Below are positions 17,551 through 27,452 of a DNA stretch of 48,555 nt, in pieces. This DNA comes from Streptomyces lushanensis. Lineage in GTDB: Bacteria > Actinomycetota > Actinomycetes > Streptomycetales > Streptomycetaceae. The stretch is taken from NCBI RefSeq assembly GCF_001700515.1, contig NZ_MAUD01000013.1, forward strand, positions 1 to 48,555. The letters are read 5' to 3'. Each line of letters starts with the position of its first letter. The stretch's first letter is position 1. The position numbers and the translations under genes were made by a program. A model generated the notes under the pieces. The model was not told the DNA's origin, made no database searches, and saw only the letters and a program-made list of their open reading frames with translations.

Positions 17551-18524
17551 CGGGGCACTCCCAGCTTCGGGTTGAGCACGGTCTCGATCGCCCGGCCGCA
17601 GAGTGTGAACGCCAGCGCGACGAACGCGATCGCGAGTCCCGGCGGTGCCAGATACCACCAGTGCCCGGAGGAGACCGCGCCCGCCTCCCGCGCATCCTGG
17701 AGCATGCCGCCCCACGAGACGATCGTCGGATCGCCGAGACCCAGGAAGGCGAGCGTCGCCTCCGTCAGGATCGCGCTGGAGATGCCGAGCGTGGTCTGCG
17801 CGAGCACCAGCGGCATCACATTGGGCAGCACATGGCGGCTCATGATGTGGCCGTGCCCGCCGCCCAGCGCCCGCGCCCGCTCGATGTACGGACGTGACTC
17901 GACGGCGATCGTCTGTGCCCGTACCAGCCGCGCCGTCGTCGGCCAGCTCGTGACGCCGATCGCCACGATCACCGTCCAGACGGACCGTGACATGACCGTG
18001 GCCAGCACGATCGCCAGGACGAGGGTCGGCATCACCAGGAACCAGTCGGTGATCCGCATGATCACCGTCGCCGCCCAGCCTCCGTAGTGCCCGGCGAGCA
18101 CACCGACGAGCGTACCGATGGCCACCGACAGCGCGGCGGCCAGCAGCCCCACGGTCAGCGAGATCCGGGCGCCCCACACCAGCAGCCCCAGCAGGGGCCG
18201 CCCGAACTGGTCCGTACCGAGCGGGAACCGGCCGCTCGGCGCCTCCAGCGCCCTGCCCGGCGCCCGCGTCACGCTCTGCACATCGCCGCCGACGAGCAGC
18301 GGCGCGGCCAGGGCGGCCAGTGCGACGAGCGCGAGCCCGGCGAGACCGAAGAGCCCGGCGCGGTGCGTGCGGTAGTGCTGCCAGAAGCGGACCACCGACG
18401 CGCGTCTGCGGGCCCACGCGAACGAGGAGGCGGACGGGGAAGGGGCGCCGCCGGCCGCGACGGCATCGGGGGCGGACGGCTCCTCCGGCGCGGGTGACGG
18501 GGCCGGCGGCTTCGCGGAGGTCAT
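17547..18524 (-). CDS. ABC transporter permease (DppC/OppC-like)
   Basis: An inner-membrane permease of 325 residues. After a ~40-residue Pro/Ala-rich cytoplasmic N-terminus comes RFWQHYRTHRAGLFGLAGLALVALAAL, the OppC N-terminal segment, then HPLGTD-like PLGTDQFGRPLLGLLVWGAR and five more hydrophobic segments. The EAA loop is YIERARALGGGHGHIMSRHVLPN, which docks on the ATPases. The ATG overlaps the upstream permease stop (ATGA, 18521-18524) and the stop overlaps the next ATPase start, so three genes are translationally linked. Confidence 0.93.
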   Translation of the reverse strand: MTSAKPPAPSPAPEEPSAPDAVAAGGAPSPSASSFAWARRRASVVRFWQHYRTHRAGLFGLAGLALVALAALAAPLLVGGDVQSVTRAPGRALEAPSGRFPLGTDQFGRPLLGLLVWGARISLTVGLLAAALSVAIGTLVGVLAGHYGGWAATVIMRITDWFLVMPTLVLAIVLATVMSRSVWTVIVAIGVTSWPTTARLVRAQTIAVESRPYIERARALGGGHGHIMSRHVLPNVMPLVLAQTTLGISSAILTEATLAFLGLGDPTIVSWGGMLQDAREAGAVSSGHWWYLAPPGLAIAFVALAFTLCGRAIETVLNPKLGVPR

Positions 18525-19591
18525 CGGCCCACCCGGGGATCGAGCAGCGGATAGAGCAGATCGGCGAGCAGGTTCATCACGATCATCGCGCCGGCGAAGA
18601 CCAGGAACAGCCCCTGGACCAGCGGCAGATCGGGCACGCTCAGCCCTTGGTAGAAGAGCCCGCCGAGGCCCGGCCAGGAGAACACCGTCTCCACCAGGAT
18701 CGAACCGCCCGCCACATGGCCCAGATTGATGAAGACCATGGTGACGGTGGGCAGCAGCGCGTTGGGCACCGCGTGCCGCCGCCGTACGAGGTCGTCCCGC
18801 AGCCCCTTCGCCCGCGCCGTCGTCAGATAGTCGCCGCCCATCTCGTCCAGCAGCGAGGAGCGCATCACCAGCAGCGTCTGCGCGTACCCCACCGCGACCA
18901 GTGTGGCCACCGGGAGCACCATGTGGTGCGCCACGTCGAGGACCCGGGCGAAGCCGGCCGTGCCGCCCGACTCCATACCGCCGGTCGGGAACACGCCGGG
19001 GACCGGGCCGATGCCCACCGACAGGACGATGATCAGCAGCAGGCCCAGCCAGAAGGACGGCACGGACCAGAGTGTGAGTGCCACGCCCGTGTTCAGCCGG
19101 TCGCCGAGACCGCCGTGGTGCCAGGCGGAGCGGGTGCCGAGCCAGAGGCCGAGCGCCGAGTAGATCACCACCGCGACACCGGTGAGCAGCAGTGTCGCGG
19201 GCAGCTTCGCCGCGATCAGCTCACCGACCGGCGCGTGGAACTGGTACGAGGTGCCCAGATCGCCGGTCAGCGCCTTGGCACAGTAGTCGGTGAACTGCTG
19301 CCACAGCGGCAGATCCAGCCCGAACTGCCTGCGCAGTGTGGCCAGTTGCTCGGCGGATGTCGGGGCGCCGTGGGTCATGGCCCGGACCGGGTCGCCGGGG
19401 ACGATCCGGAAGAGGAAGAAGCTGGTGACGAGGACGGCGAGCAGCGAGACGGCCGCGCCGCCGAGCTTGCCCGCCACATGGAGCGGATACGCGGTCCTGG
19501 TGCCGGCGCGGGCCGCGGGGTCGGACGGCCCGGTCCGTGCCGGGCCGTCGACCGCGTCCCGCACCACACCGGGAGTGCTTGCGGTGCTCAT
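18521..19591 (-). CDS. ABC transporter permease (DppB/OppB-like)
   Basis: The partner permease, 356 residues. A ~45-residue hydrophilic N-terminus precedes the first membrane helix (LGGAAVSLLAVLVTSFFLFRIVPGDP), with the DppB/OppB hallmark RIVPGDPVRAMT and QFGLDLPLWQQF. About six membrane segments and the EAA loop DYLTTARAKGLRDDLVRRRHAVPN follow. It starts 3 bases after the binding-protein stop, so the order is SBP, B, C, D, F in one operon on the minus strand. Confidence 0.93.
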   Translation of the reverse strand: MSTASTPGVVRDAVDGPARTGPSDPAARAGTRTAYPLHVAGKLGGAAVSLLAVLVTSFFLFRIVPGDPVRAMTHGAPTSAEQLATLRRQFGLDLPLWQQFTDYCAKALTGDLGTSYQFHAPVGELIAAKLPATLLLTGVAVVIYSALGLWLGTRSAWHHGGLGDRLNTGVALTLWSVPSFWLGLLLIIVLSVGIGPVPGVFPTGGMESGGTAGFARVLDVAHHMVLPVATLVAVGYAQTLLVMRSSLLDEMGGDYLTTARAKGLRDDLVRRRHAVPNALLPTVTMVFINLGHVAGGSILVETVFSWPGLGGLFYQGLSVPDLPLVQGLFLVFAGAMIVMNLLADLLYPLLDPRVGR

Positions 19592-19594
19592 GGT

Positions 19595-21475
19595 CTATTC
19601 ACGGTCTTCCGCGGTGGAACGGCGCCGCATCGCGACGAGGAGCCCGAGCCCGGCGGCGACCACCGCGGCGGCGCCGATCCCGATCGCCACGGCGGTCGAG
19701 GAGGAGCCGCCACCGGATGTGCCGCCGTCGCCGTCGTCGGCCGGGACCGCGGACCACCAGCTCCAATAGCCGTCCTGGCCCCAGAGGTTGCCGGCGGCCT
19801 CGGGCATCGTCGTGATCGACTTGATCTGGTCCGTACGGTACGCCTCGACCGCGTTCGGGTACGCCATGACATTCATGTACCCGGTGTCGTAGAGCCTCGA
19901 CTCCATTTGCTTGACGAGCTCCGCGCGCTTGGCCGCGTCGTACTCCACGGCCTGCTGGGCGTAGAGGGAGTCGTACGCCTTGTCGCAGATGAAGTTGTCG
20001 GTGGCGCCGCTGTCCTTGGGAGTGGCGGGGAGCGCTCCGCACGTATGAATGGAGAGGACATAGTCGGGATCGGGGTTGACGGACCAGCCGTCGAAGGCCA
20101 GATCGTAGTCGCCCGCGAGCCAGGGATCGGAGACGTTGTCGAGGCACTCGACCTTCAGCCCGATGCCGAGCCGGCCCCACCACTCCTGGAGGTACTTGCC
20201 GATGGCCTTGTCGTTCGGATCGGTGGCATGGCAGAGGATGCGGAGGTCGAGCGGCCTGCCGTCCTTGCCGACGCGCTTGCCTCCGGCGTTCTTCCGGTAG
20301 CCGGCCCGGTCGAGTGTCCGGGCCGCCGCGTCCGGGTCGTACGCGATCTTCTGCTCCGCCGAGGGCTGCCAGAAGTACGGGCCGAAGCGCGGCGGGATGT
20401 AGCCCTGGCCCTCGACGGCATGGCCCTGGAAGACCCGGTCGATGATGCTCTCGCGGTCGACGGTCTGGAAGAGGGCCTTGCGCACCGCCGGGTCCCGCAG
20501 CGCCGGATGGCCGTTGCCGAACCTCTTGCCGTCCTTGGACCTGGCGCCCGGGTTGATGGCGAGCGCGTAGAAACGGCGGCCAGGCGCGTCGTTGACCTTG
20601 ATGTGGTCGGCGTTCTTCAGCGCGGCGGCCTGGGCCGGTGTGAGATTGGAGGCGAAGGAGACCTCGCCCTTCTGGAGCGCGGCCACCGCCGCGTCGCCGT
20701 CCTTGTAGTACTTGAGGACGAGTTCGTCGAACTGGGGCGCGCCGCGCCAGAAGTCCCGGTTGGGCTTCAGCCTGATGTACTGGTCGACCTTGTAGTCCGT
20801 GACGACGAACGGTCCGTTGCCGACGATCGGGAACCGCTTGTCGTTGTTGAACTTCGAGAAGTCGCCGACCTTCTCCCAGATGTGCTTGGGCACGATCGGC
20901 ACATCGAGTGCCGTCATGGTGGCCTGAGGCTTCTTCAGCTCGATGACCAGGGTCTTCGCGTCCGGTGCGGTGACTTGCTTGAAGTTGGCCGTGAAACTGC
21001 CGTTGGCGGTGGCCGCGTTCGGGTCCGACATCATCTTGTTGAAGGTCCAGGCGGCGTCCTCGGCGGTGGCCGGCCGGCCGTCGGACCACTTCGAGTCGTC
21101 GCGGATGGTGAAGGTCCAGGTCAGCTTGTCGGCGGAGGGCTGCCACGCGGTGGCGAAGCCCGGGACCGTCCGCGCGTCCTTGGCGTCGTAGTTGGTCAGA
21201 TACTCGTACGCCAGCCGGTGGACGGTGGTGCTGACGAGCCGCTGGGCCAGGAACGGGCTGAGGGAGTCGACGCTCTGGCTGACCGCGACGGTCAGGACCT
21301 GTGCGCGGTCGCCGGCCGCCTCGGCCTGCTGCGGCGCCGGGAGGAGCGGCTGGACAGGGAGGACGGTCGCGGCCACGAGCACCGCGGACGCGACGGCGGA
21401 GGCCGGCAGCAGTCGGAGACGGGGGCGTTGCCGGACGGGCTGCCGCGGTGTGCGCGGCGGAACGCTGTGGACCAT
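19595..21475 (-). CDS. ABC transporter substrate-binding protein, family 5, with C-terminal membrane anchor
   Basis: The extracellular peptide-binding subunit, about 626 residues from ATG 21475 (GCGAGG about 10 bases upstream; ATG 21499 or 21496 would add 7-8 residues but lack a good site). The N-terminus has a signal peptide (RLRLLPASAVASAVLVAATV, then AEAAG) without a lipobox Cys. The SBP_bac_5 body includes LTWTFTIRDDSKWSDGRP, IVGNGPFVVTDYK and HPALRDPAVRKALF. Unusually, the C-terminus is a Gly/Ser linker, a hydrophobic helix (TAVAIGIGAAAVVAAGLGLL) and the basic stop MRRRS, so the protein appears anchored by a C-terminal helix instead of a lipid. First gene of the importer operon. Confidence 0.88.
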   Translation of the reverse strand: MVHSVPPRTPRQPVRQRPRLRLLPASAVASAVLVAATVLPVQPLLPAPQQAEAAGDRAQVLTVAVSQSVDSLSPFLAQRLVSTTVHRLAYEYLTNYDAKDARTVPGFATAWQPSADKLTWTFTIRDDSKWSDGRPATAEDAAWTFNKMMSDPNAATANGSFTANFKQVTAPDAKTLVIELKKPQATMTALDVPIVPKHIWEKVGDFSKFNNDKRFPIVGNGPFVVTDYKVDQYIRLKPNRDFWRGAPQFDELVLKYYKDGDAAVAALQKGEVSFASNLTPAQAAALKNADHIKVNDAPGRRFYALAINPGARSKDGKRFGNGHPALRDPAVRKALFQTVDRESIIDRVFQGHAVEGQGYIPPRFGPYFWQPSAEQKIAYDPDAAARTLDRAGYRKNAGGKRVGKDGRPLDLRILCHATDPNDKAIGKYLQEWWGRLGIGLKVECLDNVSDPWLAGDYDLAFDGWSVNPDPDYVLSIHTCGALPATPKDSGATDNFICDKAYDSLYAQQAVEYDAAKRAELVKQMESRLYDTGYMNVMAYPNAVEAYRTDQIKSITTMPEAAGNLWGQDGYWSWWSAVPADDGDGGTSGGGSSSTAVAIGIGAAAVVAAGLGLLVAMRRRSTAEDRE

Positions 21476-21614
21476 GGGACGGTGACCTCGCGTCATCACT
21501 CGCAGGAGAAGCCGGGTTGAATCTGGTTCGCCAATCGGTGAAGCGAGGTTTATCAGCGGGCGTCAGGGCGCGTCAACGGGTGGTCAAACCGCGTGTGGGC
21601 TGCGGGAATGCGCC

Positions 21615-21647
21615 GAGGGCCCGCACCGGGGGACGGTGCGGGCCCTC
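21615..21647 (-). terminator. Terminator after the EspI-like gene
   Basis: GAGGGCCCGCACC (21615-21627) and GGTGCGGGCCCTC (21635-21647) form a perfect 13-bp stem with a 7-base loop, 23 bases past the stop of the minus-strand EspI-like gene. It separates the ESX locus from the ABC operon, whose promoter must lie in 21500-21614. Confidence 0.8.
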
Positions 21648-21669
21648 ATTGGTCTCGACCTCTGTTGCC

Positions 21670-24600
21670 TTACTGCTGAGGCGCTGGCGGTGCCTGCGGA
21701 GGCTGCTGCTGCGGCCATCCGCCGGGCGGGACGGGACCTTGCAGATCGGTCTGGCCCTGAGGCGGCGGCTGCTGCTGCGGCTGCTGGCCGTACGGTCCCG
21801 GCAGGGCCGGCTGTCCCGGGTGACCGGGCTGGATCTGCTGGCCCGGCTGCGCGGCCTGTCCGGGCGGGAGGTGTCCGAACTGCGGACCGGCCGGGCTCGC
21901 GGGTGACTGCGCCTGGGACGGCGGCGACTGCTGCCAGCCCTGCTGCACACCGGGCCCCGGACCCTGAACCTGCTGCTGCGGATACGGCTGGTACGGAGGC
22001 TGCGGCTGACCTTGCTGGGGCTGCGCGTACGGCTGCGGATACTGCTGAGGCGCGTACGGCTGCCCCTGCCCCTGTCCCTGCACCGGCTGTGCCTGCACCG
22101 GCTGTCCGTACGGCACCTGCCCGTACGGGACCTGCCCGTAAGGCGGCTGACTTTGCGTCCGCTGCCCCGGTCCCGGCATCGGGGGCACGAGATGCGGCGG
22201 CGGATTGCCGTCCGCGGTCCACAGCCCCTGGGCCTGCTGCGCCCGTACGAAGTCCTCCGCGACCAGCGCCGAGAGATGGAAGTACGCCTCGCGCGTCTTG
22301 GGCCGCATCATGTCGAGATCCACCTCGGCACCCGCCGCGAGATGCTCGTCGAACGGCACCACGACCACACCGCGGCAGCGCGTCTCGAAGTGCTGCACGA
22401 TGTCGTCGACCTTGATCATTTTTCCGGTCTCGCGGACGCCGGAGATGACCGTGAGCGAGCGCTGCACCAGATCCGCGTATCCGTGCGCGGACAGCCAGTC
22501 GAGCGTCGTCGAGGCGCTGCTCGCGCCGTCGACGGACGGAGTCGAGATGATGATCAGCTGATCTGCGAGATCGAGCACCCCGCGCATCGCACTGTAGAGC
22601 AGACCGGTGCCCGAGTCGGTGAGGATGATCGGATACTGCTTGCCGAGGACCTCGATCGCACGCCGGTAGTCCTCGTCGTTGAACGAGGTGGAGACGGCCG
22701 GGTCCACGTCGTTGGCGATGATCTCCAGACCGGAGGGCGCCTGCGAGGTGAACCGGCGGATGTCCATGTAGCTGTGGAGATACGGGATCGCCTGCACCAG
22801 ATCGCGGATGGTCGCGCCGGTCTCGCGCCGTACGCGGCGCCCGAGCGTACCGGCGTCCGGATTGGCGTCGATCGCCAGGATCTTGTCCTGCCGCTCGGTG
22901 GCCAGCGTCGCTCCCAGCGCGGTGGTCGTCGTGGTCTTGCCGACACCGCCCTTGAGGCTGATGACCGCGATCCGGTAGCAGGAGAGGACGGGCGTACGGA
23001 TCAGCTCCAGCTTGCGCCGGTACTCGTGCTCCGCGGCCTTTCCGCCGATCCTGAAGCGCGAACCCGCCGACGGATTGCGGCTGCTCTTCGGCTTCTGCTT
23101 GTTGTTGCGCAGCAGACGGTCGGAGGACAGCTCGACGGCGGCCGTGTAGCCGAGCGGCGCGCCCGGGACGGAGCGCTCGCGGTGGTCGTGCGCGACGGGC
23201 GAGGGCCAGGCCGTGCCGGCCCGGGGATCCACGGCGGCCCGGGGATCCACGGCGGGCGGCTGGGCGCCGGGCTGCTGGTGGTGCGGGGGCTGTTGCTGTG
23301 GCTGCTGGTGCTGTGCGGGCTGCTGCTGGTGCGGAGGCTGTGGCTGAACGGGCGTCTGGACGGGCGCGGGTACGGGAGCGTGCGCGCCCGGAGCGCCGTA
23401 CGGGGCCGGGAGCGCCTGCGCGCCGGGCTGCCCGGACGGGTCCTGGTGCGGAAAGCCGTAGCCACCGTGCTGCGGCGCGGGCCCGGGTCCGTACGGTCCC
23501 GGCTGCTGTCCCGGCTGTGCCTGCTGGTGCGGGAATCCGTAACCGGCGGGCGGTACGGCGCCCGGCGGTACGGAGGCGTCGGCGCCCGGTACGGCGGGCG
23601 GCAGCGCGGCCTGAGGCGCCGGTGCGACGGGGCCCGCCGGTGCGACCGGGCCGGGCTGCTGCTGAGGGTGGCCCTGCGGAGGGAAGCCGTAGCCGCTCTG
23701 CGGCGGCTGCGCGGCCCACGGATACGGATTCGCGGGCTGCTGCGAGCTCTGGGGCTGCGGCTGCGGCTGATGTTGCGCGGGTACGGGCGCGGGGGAGGGC
23801 TGCTCGGCGGCGTGTGCGGCCACGGGCCACTGCGGCGCGGACGCCGGCGCGGCCGGCTGGAACGCGGGCGGCAGCGGCGGCAGCGCGGAGTCCTGGGGCG
23901 CGGGCGGCTGAAGCGCCCAGGACTGTGCCGGGGTGGCTGCCGGGGCGGCGTCCTGGGGCTCGTCGGCCGCCACGGCGTCGGCGTCCTGGGGCACCGCGTC
24001 CCTGACGGTGTCCTCGGGCACGGTGCCGGCCGATCCGTCCTCGGCCTCGCCCTCGTTGATCTCGCCCTCGGCCGTGCCCTCGCCCGTGGTTCCGGCGGCG
24101 GGGGTTGCCTCGGCCGTCTCCTCGACGGTCTCCGCGTCCTTGGTTTCGGCGCTCTCGTCGGCGTCCCCCGCACCGTCAGTGGCCGCGGCCTGTGCTACGT
24201 CGGCCGAGGCGTCCGCGTCGGTGTCGCCGTCCCCGTCGGTGTCGGCGGCCCCGTCCTCGTCCTTGCTCCGGTCCGTGGGCTCGGCGGACCGCTCGGCCTC
24301 GTCATCGGCCTCGTCACCAGGTGCGGGCACGGCTGCGGCCGGAGGCGCCACGCCCTGCGGGTCCGCTCCGGCGCCGCCGGTCTCCCCGGCATCACCGGAC
24401 GCGGCCGTCCCCGGCTTTCCGTCGGTGCGCGCGGACTCCCGCTCGGCGATCTCCCGCTTGAGCGCCGCGGGTGAGATCCGTACCGTCGTCCCGCTCTCCA
24501 GATCGTCACCGCCCAACGGCTCCGCCGCCGGGGAGGGGGAGCCCGGTGCCGCGGTGACCGGCGCAGTCGGATCGGGCACCGGGACCGGCGCGGGCACCGG

Positions 24601-24879
24601 TGGAGCCGCGGGCGCCCAGTTCGGCTCGAAGCCGCTGCCCGCGGGCAGCCCCGGCACGGCGACGGGCGCACCGTCGGGCGGCGGAGGCGAGTTCGTGAAC
24701 GACGCGGGCGCACCCGAGGCACCACCACCGGACGTGCCCCCCGGCGCGTTCTGCGTGTACCAGGCGGGAGGGGTGTAGTCGATGGTGAACTCACCCGTCA
24801 TCTCGGGCTCCGCGTCGGACTGATCGTCCACGGGAGGCCGGTTCCAGCCTCCGCGGATCTCGTCCCGATCGCCGTTCAC
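21670..24879 (-). CDS. EspI-like type VII secretion P-loop ATPase with Pro/Gln-rich arms
   Basis: A 1069-residue protein at the edge of the ESX locus. Residues 1-620 are low-complexity: first acidic Ala/Asp/Glu/Thr-rich, then Pro/Gln/Gly-rich. A MinD/ParA-type ATPase domain follows (about 625-890): deviant Walker [17 protein letters not shown] with the signature Lys, [13 protein letters not shown], and [15 protein letters not shown] as the Walker B region. The last ~170 residues are again Pro/Gln-rich (repeats such as [15 protein letters not shown]). The plan equals mycobacterial EspI, which is encoded in ESX-1 and has a Pro-rich arm before a ParA-like domain. GTG 24879 has AGGAGG 4 bases upstream. 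It may link secretion to cell energy state or position; that part is inference. Confidence 0.8.
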   Translation of the reverse strand: MNGDRDEIRGGWNRPPVDDQSDAEPEMTGEFTIDYTPPAWYTQNAPGGTSGGGASGAPASFTNSPPPPDGAPVAVPGLPAGSGFEPNWAPAAPPVPAPVPVPDPTAPVTAAPGSPSPAAEPLGGDDLESGTTVRISPAALKREIAERESARTDGKPGTAASGDAGETGGAGADPQGVAPPAAAVPAPGDEADDEAERSAEPTDRSKDEDGAADTDGDGDTDADASADVAQAAATDGAGDADESAETKDAETVEETAEATPAAGTTGEGTAEGEINEGEAEDGSAGTVPEDTVRDAVPQDADAVAADEPQDAAPAATPAQSWALQPPAPQDSALPPLPPAFQPAAPASAPQWPVAAHAAEQPSPAPVPAQHQPQPQPQSSQQPANPYPWAAQPPQSGYGFPPQGHPQQQPGPVAPAGPVAPAPQAALPPAVPGADASVPPGAVPPAGYGFPHQQAQPGQQPGPYGPGPAPQHGGYGFPHQDPSGQPGAQALPAPYGAPGAHAPVPAPVQTPVQPQPPHQQQPAQHQQPQQQPPHHQQPGAQPPAVDPRAAVDPRAGTAWPSPVAHDHRERSVPGAPLGYTAAVELSSDRLLRNNKQKPKSSRNPSAGSRFRIGGKAAEHEYRRKLELIRTPVLSCYRIAVISLKGGVGKTTTTTALGATLATERQDKILAIDANPDAGTLGRRVRRETGATIRDLVQAIPYLHSYMDIRRFTSQAPSGLEIIANDVDPAVSTSFNDEDYRRAIEVLGKQYPIILTDSGTGLLYSAMRGVLDLADQLIIISTPSVDGASSASTTLDWLSAHGYADLVQRSLTVISGVRETGKMIKVDDIVQHFETRCRGVVVVPFDEHLAAGAEVDLDMMRPKTREAYFHLSALVAEDFVRAQQAQGLWTADGNPPPHLVPPMPGPGQRTQSQPPYGQVPYGQVPYGQPVQAQPVQGQGQGQPYAPQQYPQPYAQPQQGQPQPPYQPYPQQQVQGPGPGVQQGWQQSPPSQAQSPASPAGPQFGHLPPGQAAQPGQQIQPGHPGQPALPGPYGQQPQQQPPPQGQTDLQGPVPPGGWPQQQPPQAPPAPQQ

Positions 24880-25201
24880 TTTGCCTCCTGGTGTGGTCGA
24901 GCACCCTTGTGCCGTGGTGGGTGGGGCGTCCGCATCGCCGTGTCCGGTACGCCCGGCTCAGGCTCCCAGGTCCTGTCCGCAGGTCTCTACTCCCGCGCCC
25001 GCTCCCACCCTAATCGCCAACGGCGCGGGTACGTCAGGCCGGTTCCGCCCGCCGGCGGCCGGCGTGTACGTCCTGCCCCGCCCTCATGTGAACAGTCCGG
25101 GGAGAGGCGTGAGGCCGGGGCGCGGTCAAATCCGCATATCTCCCTACGAGATCCCGGCGCGATCCGCACCGGCCGTTCGCTCGGAGCCCGTTCGGCGGAC
25201 T
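24880..25201 (-). promoter_or_regulatory. Upstream region of the EspI-like gene (322 bp)
   Basis: No convincing gene. On the minus strand a candidate promoter reads CTGACG (25032-25037) - 19 bases - TAGGGT (25007-25012), which would give a ~120-base leader to the EspI-like gene. The rest is GC-rich without clear structure. The region also shows that this gene is probably transcribed separately from eccE and its partner. Confidence 0.4.
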
Positions 25202-25972
25202 TCAGTCCATCCGGCGGGCGCTACCCAACAATCCGGTCTCGGCGTCCGTCGCCTGAACCATCACGAACTGGCGGTCCCGCGCCGTGCACCAGAGCGTGAC
25301 ACCGTCGGCCAGGGTGGACAGCGCCTCCGTCTCGGCGCGCGGCAGACTCATGATCCGGCCGATCCGCGCCGCCTCGTCCGGCGACACCCGCTGGACACCG
25401 ACCAGCCCCGACTTCTCCATCAGCCTCGGCGCGACCGGACTGAGATAGGGCAGCAGGGTCATCACCGACTGCCAGGGCGCCGAGACCACCCGGCCGCGCG
25501 GCGGACGCATACCGCAGTCGCGCACCACGACCACCGGACTGCCGGCCGAGGCCCCCTGCGGCGGCACCCGCCCCACGTCGTGCAGCGTCACACACGGCTG
25601 GCCGCCGCCCGCCGCCTGCGCCAGCGCCGTCCACGCCTGCGCCCGGCCCGTCTCGACGGCGATCCGCGCGCCCGTCGCCGCCGCGCGCAGCACCAGCACC
25701 TGTGCCGTCCACAGCCCGCCGATCAGCGTGATGTCGTACGGCGTGGGCCGGTTGATACCGAGCACCGCGGGTCTGTTCCCCGGATCGACGCCTATCACCA
25801 CGCCGTCGTCACCGACCGGCAGGGCGAACGCCTCCAACTGGTCGGCCGAGAGGGCATGACGCCCACGTCGGGGCCCGATCAGCCCGAAGCCGATCCGCGG
25901 CCTGCCGCCGCTCCTGGCCGCGCCGGGCGCGGGAGCGGCGGCCGAGGGAGCGGTGTGTGACGGGACGGACAT
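25202..25972 (-). CDS. Conserved ESX-locus protein of unknown function
   Basis: A 256-residue protein translated with EccE: its ATG (25972) overlaps the eccE stop as TGATG. I recognise it only by position as a protein that accompanies eccE in Streptomyces ESX loci. It has no signal peptide or clear membrane helix. Visible blocks are LSADQLEAFALPVGDDGVVIGVD, ITLIGGLWTAQVLVLRAAATGARIAVET (hydrophobic, could pack in a core) and SPVVVVRDCGMRPPRGRV. It looks like an alpha/beta cytoplasmic protein, perhaps an accessory of EccE. No catalytic motif is visible. Confidence 0.75.
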   Translation of the reverse strand: MSVPSHTAPSAAAPAPGAARSGGRPRIGFGLIGPRRGRHALSADQLEAFALPVGDDGVVIGVDPGNRPAVLGINRPTPYDITLIGGLWTAQVLVLRAAATGARIAVETGRAQAWTALAQAAGGGQPCVTLHDVGRVPPQGASAGSPVVVVRDCGMRPPRGRVVSAPWQSVMTLLPYLSPVAPRLMEKSGLVGVQRVSPDEAARIGRIMSLPRAETEALSTLADGVTLWCTARDRQFVMVQATDAETGLLGSARRMD

Positions 25973-27252
25973 CAGCGGGTACCCCCGAGCGGCAGCGTGG
26001 CGAGCATCGCGGGGAGCTGCTCGCGGTCCAGTCGTACCAGCCCGGTCCTCACCCCGCGGGCCGCGCGCTCCAGTTGATGACGGGCGGTCACCAGCTCGTC
26101 GTCGCTGCGGCCGGTGATCCGTATGTGCCCGCTGAGCGTCACACCCTGCCGGTCACCCCGCCCCAGCGTCAGACTGAAGGTGGTGGCCAGGGCCGGGATC
26201 GAGGTCAGCAGCGCGACGAGCTGCGGCATCGAGGCTCCGTCGCCGCCCAGCTGCGGCCAGCGGCCCACCCAGTACGTCGTATGCCTGCGGTCGTCGCAGC
26301 GCCAGGTGCGCGAGGTCTCCTTCGTACGCCGGCCCGGTGCGTCCGTACGGCCCGCCTGGGCGATGGCCAGTGGATTGGCGCAGGAGGAGATGGCGACGGC
26401 GGCGGTCAGCTCCTGCTCCGTCAGCACCGTCGCCCGGAATCCGGCGCCGGTCAGCCGGCTCGCCAGCTGGTCCGCCGCCCGCACCAGACACTTCTGGGCC
26501 CCCGTCAGACCCCCGCCGCGCGCGGTGATCGCCTCCGGGCAGAGCTCGGGATCGAGCTTGAGCGCGATCCAGGTGATCCGGACGGCGGGCGAGCCGGTCT
26601 GTGCCTGGAGCGGCGCGTAGTTGCGCGCGGCCACCGACTGCTCCGGCAGATGCGGGGCCGGCGCAGGCTGGGTGTGCTGGACGATCTGCGCCGACTCCAG
26701 CCGGATGCCGTCCACGTCGAGCACGTCCCGTACGAGCGACACGGGCAGCGGACGGGACGAGCGGTCGGGGCGCAGAGCGGTGGCCTGCGACTCGATCTGG
26801 AGCACGGCCGTCAGGAACGTGCCGTCGCCGATCATCCCGACCGGGCGCCGGTCACGGTCGCTGTACGAATACGTCCGCAGCGCGGGATCGCACTCGACGG
26901 CGGGCGCGAGCCCCGGTTCCGTACCGGGCGGGAGCACCATGGAGGCGGCCCTGCGCGTGCGCGCCCGCAGCGCGACGATCGTCGACAGCCACTCGGGCAG
27001 TGAGCGCCGGTGTCTGCGCACCAGCGCCAGCGGCACCAGCAGTGCGGCGATCACACCGGCCGGCACCAGCAGCAGCGGATCGATCACCCAGGCCACCAGC
27101 AGCAGGGCGGCGGCGATCTCGATCAGAACGAGTTGTTGCATTCGGAACGGGCCGACACGGCCGCCCGCCCCCGGTCCTGGTGCCGCCGGAGCCCGGGAGG
27201 CGGTGGCGGACGGCCCCGCCGCCGGGGACCGCGTCTGCGTCGCGGAAGCCAT
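25972..27252 (-). CDS. eccE: Type VII secretion protein EccE
   Basis: EccE is a membrane component at the outer rim of the ESX core complex. The 426-residue product has a ~40-residue Ala/Pro-rich start, then two adjoining membrane helices (LVLIEIAAALLLVAWVIDPLLL and PAGVIAALLVPLALV) ending in RRHRRSLPEWLSTIVALRAR, the classical EccE beginning. The remaining ~330 residues are soluble; ESQATALRPDRSSRPLPVSL and WRCDDRRHTTYWVGRWPQ are recognisable. It is divergent from eccB with 200 bp between, and overlaps the next gene by one base. Confidence 0.88.
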   Translation of the reverse strand: MASATQTRSPAAGPSATASRAPAAPGPGAGGRVGPFRMQQLVLIEIAAALLLVAWVIDPLLLVPAGVIAALLVPLALVRRHRRSLPEWLSTIVALRARTRRAASMVLPPGTEPGLAPAVECDPALRTYSYSDRDRRPVGMIGDGTFLTAVLQIESQATALRPDRSSRPLPVSLVRDVLDVDGIRLESAQIVQHTQPAPAPHLPEQSVAARNYAPLQAQTGSPAVRITWIALKLDPELCPEAITARGGGLTGAQKCLVRAADQLASRLTGAGFRATVLTEQELTAAVAISSCANPLAIAQAGRTDAPGRRTKETSRTWRCDDRRHTTYWVGRWPQLGGDGASMPQLVALLTSIPALATTFSLTLGRGDRQGVTLSGHIRITGRSDDELVTARHQLERAARGVRTGLVRLDREQLPAMLATLPLGGTR

Positions 27253-27452
27253 GATGGAGAAACCCCCCAGATTGTCCCGATCACCCTGGCCGGCCAGGGC
27301 GTTGAGGCTGAATCACCCTACCCGCCCCGTATACACGCCCGGCCTACAAGGCATAGTAGGGGGCCGGTCCGACAGTCAGGCAGGGCCCGGGGGACACGCC
27401 GACTCGCACCGCCCCCGGGGAGAGACCTCGCCTTTTTCACCGATGGGGACTC
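27253..27452. promoter_or_regulatory. Divergent eccE/eccB control region
   Basis: Two ESX genes are read outward from here, so both promoters should be inside. Visible are an inverted repeat CCTAC-8-GTAGG at 27343-27360, whose right part contains TACTAT on the minus strand (a fair -10), and TAGGGT on the minus strand near 27315-27320. No convincing -35 was found for either gene. Confidence 0.45.

Noticed and set aside
18320..21520. 1066-codon plus-strand frame opposite the ABC importer genes
   Set aside because: Antisense shadow of the permease and binding-protein genes, which have clear family motifs on the minus strand.
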